Assembly: GCA_022827095.1 (NCBI GenBank)
Contig: JAJDTP010000035.1
Span: 62,001 to 126,000 of the forward strand
Source of the DNA: Dehalococcoidia bacterium
GTDB taxonomy: Bacteria > Chloroflexota > Dehalococcoidia > Lucifugimonadales > UBA3495
Reading direction: 5' to 3'
DNA length: 64,000 nucleotides
A model generated the notes under the pieces. That model was not told where the DNA came from. It searched no databases and worked only from the letters and a program-made list of their open reading frames with translations. Positions 39,802-48,772 of the stretch are shown one piece after another (position 1 is the first letter of the stretch; each line of letters starts with the position of its first letter). A program made the translations under genes and the position numbers.

Positions 39802-41877
39802 CTACGATACGATGGGCCGAGAACCATTGCCCCTGGGTTTGCCGGACGGATCTGCCTGAGCACGCCGCCCCCGATAGCGAGCCAAGGCTATCAGCGGCCA
39901 GGTGTTTCGGTAAAGGTGGTAGTTGATCATGAAACCCGCCGATAGTTCAGCTCCCTGGAATCCACGTTCACCAGCTTGGGGGACGCTTTCCACTCGTTCG
40001 CCTTTCAGGTAACCGGGAAACCCGGTGCCCGTGAAATATGGCTCATCCCAGTTTCCCTCCGCAAGTTGTGTTGCCAGCAAGTATGAAACCCCACGGTGGG
40101 TGGCCGGGTGGTCGCCGCATCCGGACGCTACCAGCGCAATAATAGCCCAAGCGGTCTGGGAAGCGGTACTTGGTCCAACTCCTCGTTGCGTCGAATCTAT
40201 ATATGACGCACACGATTCGCCCCAACCTCCATCGGGATTTTGATGGTCAATCAGCCACTGCACCGCTCGGCGAATGTAGGGCTGACGCATGTCTTCACCT
40301 GCAGCCTCCAACGCCGGCAGGACCGCTCCCAAACCATAGACGTAGTTTACGCCCCAGCGGCCGAACCAACTACCATCATCCTCTTGTTCGTGCCGGAGAT
40401 AGCGATACGCCTGTTGCAGGAAAACCTGATCGGTTTTGTACCCGAGTTTGCCGTACATTTCCAGTACATGAGCGGTTACGTCCGCGCTGGACGGGTCAAG
40501 AACTTCGCCAAAATCGCTGAACGTCAGGGCCGTGACATAACCGTGATTGTTGTCCTTGTCGAAGGATGCCCATCCACCGTCCCTGCTTTGCATCCCTCGC
40601 ACCCAGTCGCGCGCGCGCGCGATTGCATCCTGACGCGAACGATCTTCAGCGCCCGGCAATTTGCCGAGGCGCAGGGCGAGCACGACCTCGGCGGTATCGT
40701 CGATATCCGGATAGCAGTTGTTGTGGAACTCGAAGGCCCACCCACCCGGTTGCAGTTGGGGCGCCTGCACCTGCCAGTCACCACCGACCAGTATTTGCTT
40801 GTCGACCAGCCACCGGGTGGCCGCTTCCAGCATGGGATCATTGGGAGGCAATCCGCTTTCGGCCAGCCCCTGAACGACCAGGCACGTGTCCCAAACCGGT
40901 GATATGCAGCCCTGAATAGTCCAGCGGTCGCCCTTTTGGATGGAGAAACCGTCCAGGCCGGCGAATCCTCGGGACATGGTGGGGTGCTCGTTATCGAAGC
41001 CGCACACGCTCAGGGCGATCAGGCTGTACACCCAGGGGGGTTGAATCCCGCCCCAACTTCCATCGTCTTCCTGGTGGTCCAGGATCCAACGAATGGCTTT
41101 GCGTTCAGCGATGCTACGCAAAGGGTTAGCTGGGATGCGATCGTAAGTCTTCCCCAGCAACCGCTCGGCCAGATGCACCAGCCTGGGCAAATTGAACCCG
41201 GGTGGCGCTGGTATGGAATAATCGGTTCCTGACTGACCCTCGGGAAACAGTTCGTCGATGGCATGCTCCGGCGCAACGGGCCGAGCTGCACGGCGCGACA
41301 AGACGATGGACAAGGGAACGATACATCCTCTTGCCCAACTGGCAAAACGGTAGATGCTCAGCGGCGCCCAATGGGGCAGCAATATCATCTCGATAGGGAG
41401 GCTCGGCGTGCCGGTCCATTCCCATTGTCCGAACAACGCCAGCCAAATGCGCGTGAACATCCGGGTCTGCGGCACCCCACCCCGATCCAACACGAACTGC
41501 CTGGCACGACGCATGTGATCCGATTGCGGGTCTTCACCGCATAGTTTCAGCGCGAAATAGCATTCCACCGTGGTGGACAGATCACCGGGAGCGCCGTAGT
41601 AGATCGCCCAGGATCCGTCGTCCAGCTGCTTGCTCCGGAGATAATTGACGATGTGCCGCTCGCGCTCCGGATTCCGATGTCCCAGGAACTGGGATAGCAT
41701 CACATACTCGGCTTCCATGGTATTGTTCGATTCCAGCTCGCCCCACCAGAAGCCACCGGGGTCCTGTATCCGCCGGAAGTAGCCCTGAAGCCGCTCGATT
41801 GATGCGTCCAGCGCTTCAGGCGACGGCGCTTCGATACGAGCGTCGATCCCGCTGCGGACGATTTCCCGGACAACCAT
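39802..41877 (-). CDS. shc: Squalene-hopene cyclase
   Basis: The 691-residue product from ATG 41877 (MVVREIVRSGIDARIEAP; an in-frame TTG at 41895 is possible). Several QW repeats are visible (KQLDDGSWAIYYGAPG, HQEDDGSWGGIQPP, QSRDGGWASFDKDN, HQNPDGGWGESCASY) and the protonating DxDD motif in CYPDIDDTAEVVLAL. It cyclises squalene to hopene/hopanol at the membrane. The usual SHC length and intact motifs suggest activity. It follows hpnA with a 27-base gap. Confidence 0.96.
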   Translation of the reverse strand: MVVREIVRSGIDARIEAPSPEALDASIERLQGYFRRIQDPGGFWWGELESNNTMEAEYVMLSQFLGHRNPERERHIVNYLRSKQLDDGSWAIYYGAPGDLSTTVECYFALKLCGEDPQSDHMRRARQFVLDRGGVPQTRMFTRIWLALFGQWEWTGTPSLPIEMILLPHWAPLSIYRFASWARGCIVPLSIVLSRRAARPVAPEHAIDELFPEGQSGTDYSIPAPPGFNLPRLVHLAERLLGKTYDRIPANPLRSIAERKAIRWILDHQEDDGSWGGIQPPWVYSLIALSVCGFDNEHPTMSRGFAGLDGFSIQKGDRWTIQGCISPVWDTCLVVQGLAESGLPPNDPMLEAATRWLVDKQILVGGDWQVQAPQLQPGGWAFEFHNNCYPDIDDTAEVVLALRLGKLPGAEDRSRQDAIARARDWVRGMQSRDGGWASFDKDNNHGYVTALTFSDFGEVLDPSSADVTAHVLEMYGKLGYKTDQVFLQQAYRYLRHEQEDDGSWFGRWGVNYVYGLGAVLPALEAAGEDMRQPYIRRAVQWLIDHQNPDGGWGESCASYIDSTQRGVGPSTASQTAWAIIALVASGCGDHPATHRGVSYLLATQLAEGNWDEPYFTGTGFPGYLKGERVESVPQAGERGFQGAELSAGFMINYHLYRNTWPLIALARYRGRRAQADPSGKPRGNGSRPIVS

Positions 41878-41904
41878 GATACTTGCGCCGCCCAACGTGA
41901 AACG

Positions 41905-42906
41905 CTAACAGTAGCCGTAATTCCTGAACCAGCGGATCGCTTTTTCTAGTGCCGCCTCAACCGGGCTCTGGGGCAAACCCAGTTCCGACACCGCTTTTTT
42001 GCTGCTCACGTACATCGGGTGCTTGGTGATTTTGATTGCTTCTACCGGAACGGTTGGTGGACGGCGAAGGAGGGTGCCTTCGACGAATTCGTCGAAGTAT
42101 GCGACCCCCAAAATGGCCCAATGCGGGATGCGAATCTTAGGCGCGCGCCGTCCGGTGATCGTGGACAGGATGTCGAAAATTTCCTTCAGAGTGAGATTGC
42201 GGCACCCGAGGATATATCGCTCCCCGGGGATGCCTCGTTCCATTGCCAGTATGTGTCCTTCGGCAACGTCCCCAACATCGATCAAGTTCATTCCCGTGGC
42301 GATGTAACCGGGAGCCTTGCCGCGGGCGAAGGACAGGGGAATTTGCCCGGTTGGTGTCGGTTTGACGTCCCATTCGCCCACCGGAGCGCAGGGGTTGACT
42401 ACCACCACCTCCATCTCGTCGTCATTGGCCGCCAGGGCAATCTGCTCAGTGGCATACTTGGACTGCTTGTAATCGCCGATGAGCAAAGCCTGCCGGGGCG
42501 CCATCTCTTCAGTACCCAGGAGCTCCGGGTCCCTCGACCCGTTTTCAGGTATGCCGATGGTGGAGACTGAACTGGTGAAAACCACCCGGCGCACTCCGAC
42601 CTGCCGAGCGGCGTCAAGCAGATTTACCGTCCCGGCCACGTTGGAGCGGTACACTTCGCGCGGGTGAGGTGACCAGAAGGAATAAGTTGCCGCGCAGTGA
42701 TAGACGGTCTCGCAGCCGGCGGCGGCCCGTCGCACCGATTCGCTGTCCAGCAGGTCGCCGGTTGCTTGCGCCACTCCAGTTCCCCGGATGGCCAGGTCGT
42801 TGGCGGACGGCCGCACCAGGGCGCGAACGTCCTCGCCGCGGGACCATAGGGCACGTGCCAGGTTGCCGCCGATAAAGCCGGTGGCGCCCGTTACCAGCGT
42901 GGTCAT
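41905..42906 (-). CDS. hpnA: Hopanoid-associated sugar epimerase HpnA
   Basis: The 333-residue extended SDR has TLVTGATGFIGGNLARALWS, VVFTSSVSTIG, GDYKQSKYATEQIAL with the YxxxK pair, and VVVNPCAPVGEWDVKPTPTG, characteristic of HpnA. Its exact reaction in hopanoid side-chain formation is unknown. It overlaps the hpnG end by 4 bases. Confidence 0.9.
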   Translation of the reverse strand: MTTLVTGATGFIGGNLARALWSRGEDVRALVRPSANDLAIRGTGVAQATGDLLDSESVRRAAAGCETVYHCAATYSFWSPHPREVYRSNVAGTVNLLDAARQVGVRRVVFTSSVSTIGIPENGSRDPELLGTEEMAPRQALLIGDYKQSKYATEQIALAANDDEMEVVVVNPCAPVGEWDVKPTPTGQIPLSFARGKAPGYIATGMNLIDVGDVAEGHILAMERGIPGERYILGCRNLTLKEIFDILSTITGRRAPKIRIPHWAILGVAYFDEFVEGTLLRRPPTVPVEAIKITKHPMYVSSKKAVSELGLPQSPVEAALEKAIRWFRNYGYC

Positions 42907-43646
42907 GGCGTCAACCCGGCCGGTCCGACTGATGGAGCGGGCGGACCGTCCAACGCGCCCGACACGCAGTCGGCCAAGCGAGCCCGTGCGATTTGGGCCT
43001 TACGGGCGAGTCGGATCAGAACGGCCGCACTGCCCGGATGCGTTGCCAGCCCGCGCAGGACATGGATAATCCCGTTACCCATTCCACCGAGATAGTCTGG
43101 TATCTCATCCCCCGCGGTGTCCAGAACCGCTCGGACCGAAGCGAATGGTATTCCGTGAGCGGCGGCTACCCTAGCGGCCCAGTAGTCTTCCATGTTGACC
43201 GATAGTGATCCCGTCTCCGCGCGCAGACCAGATTTCCTTTTGGCGCCGGTTATTGCCGTCACCGTTGCCGAGGGACCGCCAACGCAGCGCGTTGCACTTC
43301 GGTCAGCCCAAGACCTGATCCGGCCGGCCAGTGTTGGATCGGCTGGGATGGGCCCCGGACGGTCAATGGAGTGAAACACCTCGGCGACGTGCAGGTCGCC
43401 GGTAAGCAAACCCGGGTCGGTCGCGCCGCAGAATCCGATCAACGCTATCGCCGTTGGCGATTCGGCCGCCACTGCCTCGATGCCCGCTTCGGTGCGCTGC
43501 CGGCCCACGCCGACAACACGCAACATCATGCCACTTCCGTGCGGGTCGCTGATCGCCTGGCGCACTCCGGCGAGTTCCGTGGCCATGGGTGCAACTACGG
43601 CAAGCATAAGCATAACAAAGGCGACCAACCTGGACCGGCCGGCCAT
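42903..43646 (-). CDS. hpnG: Hopanoid-associated phosphorylase HpnG (adenosylhopane nucleosidase/phosphorylase)
   Basis: The 247-residue protein is of the nucleoside phosphorylase fold: VVAPMATELAGVRQA, IALIGFCGATDPGLLTGDL and SLSVNMEDYWAARVAAAHGI, where phosphorylases have VDMExxxxA. HpnG removes adenine from adenosylhopane made by HpnH, giving a ribosyl(phosphate)-hopane. The start is uncertain; no clear ribosome-binding site is seen at 43646 or at the internal ATG 43613. Confidence 0.87.
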   Translation of the reverse strand: MAGRSRLVAFVMLMLAVVAPMATELAGVRQAISDPHGSGMMLRVVGVGRQRTEAGIEAVAAESPTAIALIGFCGATDPGLLTGDLHVAEVFHSIDRPGPIPADPTLAGRIRSWADRSATRCVGGPSATVTAITGAKRKSGLRAETGSLSVNMEDYWAARVAAAHGIPFASVRAVLDTAGDEIPDYLGGMGNGIIHVLRGLATHPGSAAVLIRLARKAQIARARLADCVSGALDGPPAPSVGPAGLTP

Positions 43647-43712
43647 CGTTCGCGTTATCGTTCGGAATGTCCGCCACCCATTGTGTCGAACGGATGCAAT
43701 GCCAGGGCACGT

Positions 43713-44789
43713 CTAGCCGACGCTGATCCCTCCTTTGTGGGCCGCGCCGGATTTGATGAACGTCACCCATTCCCGGGGTTTGCCAATTGCGTTGAATATC
43801 GTTGCCGATTCGAAACCGCAATGCATCATGCAGTTGTTGCAGCGAGGGTCCCTCCCCACGCCGTATTTTTCTTCCCACAGTTGGGGTTCGTATAGTTCAT
43901 CAATCTCGGTGGTGTGTTCATCGGCCAGGGGATAACAGGGTTTGCGCCAGCCCATAACCGTGTACGTGGGATTGGACCATGCCGTGCACTGATATTCGCG
44001 CTCTCCCCGGAGGAAGTTCAGGTACAGCGGGTTGTTGTAGAACCGCATCCCTTCCATACGGGTCGGGTCCAGCAGGTCGCGGAACACGTTCCTGGATTCC
44101 TGCCGCGTGAGGAACAGATCCTGGTCGGGAGCATCTTCAAAGTCGTAGCCCGGCGAGATCATCGACCCTTCGACCCCCAGGTCGCCGACGTAGCGGAACA
44201 TCTCCCGTAAGTCCTCGACGTCGCTGTTGCGGAATACAGTTGTGTTGGTGCAGACGCGATAGCCCCGCTCCACTGCCATTTCTATGCCTTCCACCGCGCG
44301 CTTGAAAACACCGGAGCGCGCTACAGATTCGTCGTGCTTTTCCTCCATGCCGTCCATGTGGATGACCCAGCAGAAGTACTTGGAGGGCGGTATTTTGTCC
44401 AGCATGCGCGGTAGCAGTAGCGCGTTGGTGCAGCAATAGACGAAGTATTTTTCGTCGATCAGCGTGTTGATGATCTCGTCGATTTTGGGATGGATCGTCG
44501 GCTCGCCGCCGGCGATGGACACGATGGGCGCTCCCGACTTGTGCACGGCGTCCAAGGCTTCTTCCACGGGCATCATTTGGTCCAGGACGCCGCGGTATTC
44601 GCGAATCCGGCCGCACCCGATGCATGCCAGGTTGCACATCTCCAACGGCTCCAGCATGGTGACCAGTGGGAAGCGCTTCCGACCACGAAGCCGGTTCTTG
44701 AGGATGTACCAGCCCATGCGAACGCCCAGTTCCATCGGGCGCTTGGCCGGTTTGACAACGGTGCCAGGATCTTTATTTGTCCGTACCAT
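43713..44789 (-). CDS. hpnH: Adenosyl-hopene transferase HpnH (radical SAM)
   Basis: The 358-residue protein has the radical SAM cluster motif LEMCNLACIGCGRIREY (Cx3Cx2C), SIAGGEPTIHPKIDEII, VIHMDGMEEKHDESV and a C-terminal Cys region DPRCNNCMMHCGFES. These match HpnH, which adds the 5'-deoxyadenosyl group to hopene to start C35 hopanoids. It sits between the polyprenyl synthase gene and hpnG. Confidence 0.95.
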   Translation of the reverse strand: MVRTNKDPGTVVKPAKRPMELGVRMGWYILKNRLRGRKRFPLVTMLEPLEMCNLACIGCGRIREYRGVLDQMMPVEEALDAVHKSGAPIVSIAGGEPTIHPKIDEIINTLIDEKYFVYCCTNALLLPRMLDKIPPSKYFCWVIHMDGMEEKHDESVARSGVFKRAVEGIEMAVERGYRVCTNTTVFRNSDVEDLREMFRYVGDLGVEGSMISPGYDFEDAPDQDLFLTRQESRNVFRDLLDPTRMEGMRFYNNPLYLNFLRGEREYQCTAWSNPTYTVMGWRKPCYPLADEHTTEIDELYEPQLWEEKYGVGRDPRCNNCMMHCGFESATIFNAIGKPREWVTFIKSGAAHKGGISVG

Positions 44790-44822
44790 GCTCAGAATCC
44801 CCGTAGCTTGTCGCCAAGGTGC

Positions 44823-45839
44823 TCAGAATCGGCGATAGGCCATGAAGTCAATCAGGTTTTTTGCGTCCTCGTTGGCCCAGGGTGGCAGTTCCAACATTGC
44901 CAGAGCAGCCCGCCCTTCTTCAGCGGTCGCATCAGTGAGTTCGTCGGTTCGTCGGTCGGCGCCCAGGTCATCGAGTATGTTGAGAACGCGATTTACATCG
45001 TCCTCGTTGAGCTCCTCCTGCGCGTACAGGCGCAACAACTCTTCACGATTGGCCCCTTCAGCGTACTGGAAGGCGTATACGACGGGGTAGCTTTTTTTGC
45101 GCTGGACGATGTCGCTGTCCGTGGATTTTCCGGTAATGGCTTCGTCTCCCCAAATGCCCAGATAGTCGTCCCTGATCTGGAACAATCGGCCGATGGCCCG
45201 GCCGAACCGCGCCACGCCTTCCAGGGTCTCCCGCTCGTCCGTGGCTATGGTTGCCCCGATGACCATGCTGCTGCGGATAAGGGCGCCCGTTTTGAGTGCG
45301 ATCATGTCCAGATATTCGTCCGACGCGATGACTTCGCGGCGTTCGAACTCCAGGTCCCGGCACTGGCCTTCAATCATTTCGAGGTAGCTTTGAGTCAGCA
45401 ATTGGGAGACGCGAATAGAGGTGGCGGGCGGGACCTGGCAGCCCACATTCAGGGTGCTGAGGTCTCCTAGGGATTGCATTGCGTCGCCGGCCACCAACGC
45501 TTGTTCAGTGCCCCAGATAGCCCACACGGTGGGTTGGTGGCGCCGTTCCATTCCCTGATCCTGGATGTCGTCGTGAACCAGGGAGAAATTATGAATAAGC
45601 TCGAGCGCGGCTGCGGCCGGGGCAGCATGGCCGGGATCTCCCTGGAGGGCGTCGCACGCGAACATGCAGAGGGTGGGCCTGAGCGCTTTGCCCTGCGAGG
45701 CCGGACTGGCCGCCGGAGTTCCCGTCCGGTCCGACCATCCCAAATGGTACCGCAGGAGCGTGTTGACCGCGTGATCTTCCAGGGGCGGCACTGCGGCTGT
45801 CAGGGCATTTTCCAGGTGCTCTCGGTAACGGTCAAACAT
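44823..45839 (-). CDS. Polyprenyl (farnesyl/geranylgeranyl-type) diphosphate synthase
   Basis: The 338-residue product from ATG 45839 (MFDRYREHLENALTAAVP) matches family length; in-frame ATGs at 45932 and 46004 would add a low-complexity leader. NFSLVHDDIQDQGMERR is the first Asp-rich motif and FQIRDDYLGIWGDE the second. It likely supplies farnesyl diphosphate for HpnD. It heads the hopanoid operon behind the promoter at 46019-46047. Confidence 0.9.
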   Translation of the reverse strand: MFDRYREHLENALTAAVPPLEDHAVNTLLRYHLGWSDRTGTPAASPASQGKALRPTLCMFACDALQGDPGHAAPAAAALELIHNFSLVHDDIQDQGMERRHQPTVWAIWGTEQALVAGDAMQSLGDLSTLNVGCQVPPATSIRVSQLLTQSYLEMIEGQCRDLEFERREVIASDEYLDMIALKTGALIRSSMVIGATIATDERETLEGVARFGRAIGRLFQIRDDYLGIWGDEAITGKSTDSDIVQRKKSYPVVYAFQYAEGANREELLRLYAQEELNEDDVNRVLNILDDLGADRRTDELTDATAEEGRAALAMLELPPWANEDAKNLIDFMAYRRF

Positions 45840-46018
45840 GGCGGGCAATTCTGGCGCTTGGTTGCGCGCCCTGGTGTTGCCCTGCCGACCCAACCGGCTA
45901 GCCTCGGCGGAGGCTGTTGGTGTTGTACCCATTGGCGAAGCCTGCCGTGCGATGAGGATGACGAGGTAGGCGCGGCGCGCGGTTTCCGGGTAGGGCCCGT
46001 CCATTCCAACGTTGGCAA

Positions 46019-46047
46019 AATGTAGCGAACGCCGGCAATCATGTCAA
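46019..46047 (-). promoter_or_regulatory. Strong sigma-70-type promoter of the hopanoid operon
   Basis: On the minus strand a perfect TTGACA (46047-46042), a 17-base spacer and TACATT (46024-46019) precede the polyprenyl synthase gene. Predicted transcription starts near 46012, giving a leader of about 170 bases to ATG 45839. Confidence 0.65.
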
Positions 46048-46091
46048 GCAAGGTGATCCGGGCGCTGACGGGCACCCGCTTTCTGGAGGAT

Positions 46092-46200
46092 GTCAGAATC
46101 AGGATTTGCCGGATTTCAGGATTGCCGGGATTGGGCTGTGGTTGTCGTGTGCGCGGGGGCATCCTGAAAATCCGATAATCCTGGAAATGCTGGCTCTGAC
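46092..46200. repeat. Palindromic dispersed element (GTCAGAATCAG ends), copy 2
   Basis: This 109-bp element is near-identical to 24748-24854 in both arms (ends GTCAGAATCAGGATTTGCCG and CTGGCTCTGAC) and differs mainly in the central loop. It lies in the 45840-46321 gap, which otherwise holds the promoter at 46019-46047 and the terminator at 46266-46287. Confidence 0.8.
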
Positions 46201-46265
46201 GATACCGTGCCTAAAAGCAGGTACGCGCGAGTATCCCGGTGAGAAAATGCGTGCCCAAAAGACGG

Positions 46266-46287
46266 CGCTCCCGCTACAGCGGGAGCG
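46266..46287 (-). terminator. Terminator hairpin for the thrC-NIL-carrier operon
   Basis: CGCTCCCGCT and AGCGGGAGCG form a perfect 10-bp stem with a 2-base centre, about 35 bases beyond the stop at 46322. On the minus strand it is followed by CCGTCTTTT. Confidence 0.65.
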
Positions 46288-46321
46288 TCAAAGCCACGGA
46301 GTCGGCAATATGCCCAGGTTC

Positions 46322-46603
46322 TCAGGTCAATCCGCCGGCGACCGCGGGAACGATGCTGATCTCGTCTCCGGACTTGATAGACGTCCGTAGGCCCTGGTCG
46401 AACCGGATATCCTCGCCGTTGACATAAATGTTCACGAAGTAGCGCAGTTCGCCTTCTTCGTCCAGCAGCCGTTCTTTGAAGCCGGGATAGTCGCTCTCCA
46501 GCGTGTCTATCATTTGGGACAAATCGGCCACGTCCAGCTCGACTTTGTCCGCGCCGCCAGTCATCCGTCGCAGTGGGGTGGGAATGCGTACCGTTACGCC
46601 CAT
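46322..46603 (-). CDS. ThiS/MoaD-like ubiquitin-fold sulfur carrier with extended GG-LT tail
   Basis: The 93-residue product starts at ATG 46603 (MGVTVRIPTPLRRMTGG; AGGAG upstream). YFVNIYVNGEDIRF and SGDEISIVPAVAGGLT match the beta-grasp carriers. Functional carriers end in Gly-Gly; here GG is followed by Leu-Thr, so activation would need trimming, as with carriers processed by JAMM proteases. It is the last gene after thrC and the NIL gene, suggesting a sulfur-transfer role in amino acid synthesis. Confidence 0.85.
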   Translation of the reverse strand: MGVTVRIPTPLRRMTGGADKVELDVADLSQMIDTLESDYPGFKERLLDEEGELRYFVNIYVNGEDIRFDQGLRTSIKSGDEISIVPAVAGGLT

Positions 46604-46697
46604 CGGAATGTCTCCTCCTGCCATGCTGTCATGCCGTGCCACGCTTTGCGCTACGGCAGATTAGTTTACACTTCCGGCTCGTGGTCCGGTTTACTGG

Positions 46698-46946
46698 TCA
46701 GCCTTCGATCACGTCCCCTGCGATGGGGTCAACCCTGACGCCAGTATTGCCAACCCAGTCGAGCCCTCGCTGGATCTCGTCATCGGTTCCTTCCAGTTCG
46801 AGGATCACCCATCCGACGTCGGATCGCACGTCGGCTCTCCGGATATTGGTCACCACGTCAAAGTCGTGCCCCAGCCGGTAGATTATCGGCTCGCGCACCA
46901 TTTCAGCCGAGAACGTGAACCGCACCCGCTGCTTGGCCATGGACAT
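46698..46946 (-). CDS. NIL-domain protein
   Basis: The 82-residue protein RVRFTFSAEMVREPIIYRLG followed by VVTNIRRADVRSDVGWVILE and LEGTDDEIQRGLDWV matches the NIL ferredoxin-like domain, found at the C-terminus of methionine ABC transporter ATPases and as single proteins near sulfur amino acid genes. The ATG directly follows the thrC stop codon (TAG ATG), so the two are translationally coupled. Confidence 0.88.
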   Translation of the reverse strand: MSMAKQRVRFTFSAEMVREPIIYRLGHDFDVVTNIRRADVRSDVGWVILELEGTDDEIQRGLDWVGNTGVRVDPIAGDVIEG

Positions 46947-48236
46947 CTACACCTGCGCTGCCATGCGGTTTTCCAGAGCCGCCTCGAAGGAACCCATCAT
47001 CGGTTTGACCAGCAACGGGTTCACCACCTCTTCGACCGCTTCCTGGGTCTTTAGGCCATTGCCGGTAATGTAGGCCACGGTCAATTCGTCGGGGCCAATT
47101 GCACCGGTCTCCGCGAGGTATTTGAGGGTGGAAACCGTAACGCCGCCAGCGGTCTCCGTGAATATCCCTTCCGTTTCCGCCAACAGTTTGATGCCGTCAA
47201 CCACCTGAGATTCAGGCACGGCGTAACCACTGCCGTCAGACTCGCGAATGACGCGCAGCGCATAGATCCCGTCCGCCGGATTGCCGATAGCCAGAGATTT
47301 CGCAATGCTGTCCGGCCGGACGGGGCGGATCTGATTCTGCTGGTTTTCCCAGGCGGAAACGATGGGACAGCAGCCCGCTGCTTGCGCCATGTGCATCCGG
47401 GTGGTAACTGCCGGGTGATGCACCGTGTTCTGGTCAGCGCCGAAAGGCATGGGCGATACCCCGTCAAGAAGGCCCAGGCAGGCCAGCTCGTTGAACCCCT
47501 TCCATATCTTGGTGAACATCGCCCCAGAAGCCGACGGGACAACAACGTGGTCCGGCACGCGCCAGCCGAGCTGTTCGGCCACTTCGTAACCCAGCGTCTT
47601 GCTGCCCTCGGCGTAGTACGGGCGCATATTGATGTTGACGAAGGCCCAGTGGTAGTTGTCGCTTACCTCGCTGCACAGTCGGTTGACTTCGTCATAGGTG
47701 CCTTCGACCGCTACCAACGTAGGGTTGTAGACTGCGGCGCCGATGACCTTCCCGCGCTCCAGGTCGGCGGGTATAAAAACCACTGCGTCGACCCCGGCTC
47801 GTGCGGCATGCGCGGCTACGCTGCAGGCCAGGTTTCCGGTGCTGGCACACGCCAGCGTCTCGTATCCGAATTCAACCGCCTTCGTAGCGGCAACCGACAC
47901 CACCCGGTCCTTGAAAGAGAAAGACGGGTTCACGCTGTCGTTCTTGATATAGAGGTTATTCAGGCCCAGCCGCTTGCCCAGATTTTTGGCTTTCAGCAGC
48001 GGCGTATATCCGGCCATGATGTCCACTGGATCGTCGGCCTCCGCGGGCAACAGATCCTGGTAACGCCAGATGCTCAGTGGGCCGTCGGTGATGCGCTGGT
48101 GCGTGACCACCTCGGAAATGGTCACGTAGTCATAGATCACTTCGAGCGGACCGAAGCAGAAGTCGCAAACGTTCAGGGCTTCGCCCGGGTATTCCCGGCC
48201 GCATTCCCGGCACTTTAATCCTTTGACAAACGCCAC
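46947..48236 (-). CDS. thrC: Threonine synthase (fold-type II PLP enzyme)
   Basis: The 429-residue product starts at GTG 48236 with GGAGG 9 bases upstream. An N-terminal zinc ribbon (CRECGREYPGEALNVCDFC) precedes LYIKNDSVNPSFSFKDRVVS with the PLP Lys, and STGNLACSVAAHAARAGVDA for phosphate binding, as in zinc-ribbon threonine synthases. It converts O-phosphohomoserine to threonine. The coupled NIL and sulfur-carrier genes raise the possibility of a sulfur-accepting variant (inference). Confidence 0.88.
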   Translation of the reverse strand: MAFVKGLKCRECGREYPGEALNVCDFCFGPLEVIYDYVTISEVVTHQRITDGPLSIWRYQDLLPAEADDPVDIMAGYTPLLKAKNLGKRLGLNNLYIKNDSVNPSFSFKDRVVSVAATKAVEFGYETLACASTGNLACSVAAHAARAGVDAVVFIPADLERGKVIGAAVYNPTLVAVEGTYDEVNRLCSEVSDNYHWAFVNINMRPYYAEGSKTLGYEVAEQLGWRVPDHVVVPSASGAMFTKIWKGFNELACLGLLDGVSPMPFGADQNTVHHPAVTTRMHMAQAAGCCPIVSAWENQQNQIRPVRPDSIAKSLAIGNPADGIYALRVIRESDGSGYAVPESQVVDGIKLLAETEGIFTETAGGVTVSTLKYLAETGAIGPDELTVAYITGNGLKTQEAVEEVVNPLLVKPMMGSFEAALENRMAAQV

Positions 48237-48458
48237 CGGATGTTACCTCCGTGGTTCTTGATGTACCCGTGCGCCAGTTTGCAACCCAAGCGTCTGCGTG
48301 GATCAGAACACGTACACCGGCCACACATTGTGCCAGAGGATGCCCGTACTATCAACCGGGCCCCGGGCACGCACTGCGAAGCCACGCCGGGTTCGGGTTG
48401 TTGCGCTGGCGAGATCTCAAGCGCGGAGCCGGTTTTCGAACCGCCGCCGATGCAGAAA

Positions 48459-48534
48459 TGGAGCCGATGAAGGGACTCGAACCCTTGACCTGCGGTTTAC
48501 GAAACCGCTGCTCTTCCGGCTGAGCTACATCGGC
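48459..48534 (-). tRNA. tRNA-Thr (anticodon CGU)
   Basis: The minus-strand sequence folds as a full cloverleaf: acceptor GCCGATG/CATCGGC, D stem GCTC/GAGC, anticodon stem GCGGT/ACCGC with loop TTCGTAA, T arm AAGGG-TTCGAGT-CCCTT, discriminator T and an encoded CCA. The anticodon CGT reads ACG (Thr). The surrounding gaps 48237-48458 and 48535-48772 show no other gene. Confidence 0.95.
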
Positions 48535-48772
48535 GTGCAATCCATTGTACCCCCAACCAAACCCCTTTCCAACCGTGGCTGCTTCATCGTTAATCCCTGC
48601 TTGGCATGGCTGACCGTTTGCCCGGCCCAGGAACGTTTCGCCGGACGGCGCCGTCCACGCGGTCCGGAGTCATGCGCCGCAGAAACCGCGCGGTTGACGA
48701 TGGGCACCAACCCCGCATAGCATTCGGCCATCGACGGGGCGGTGACCGCCTCCCAATCAGGAGTAGACCAGC

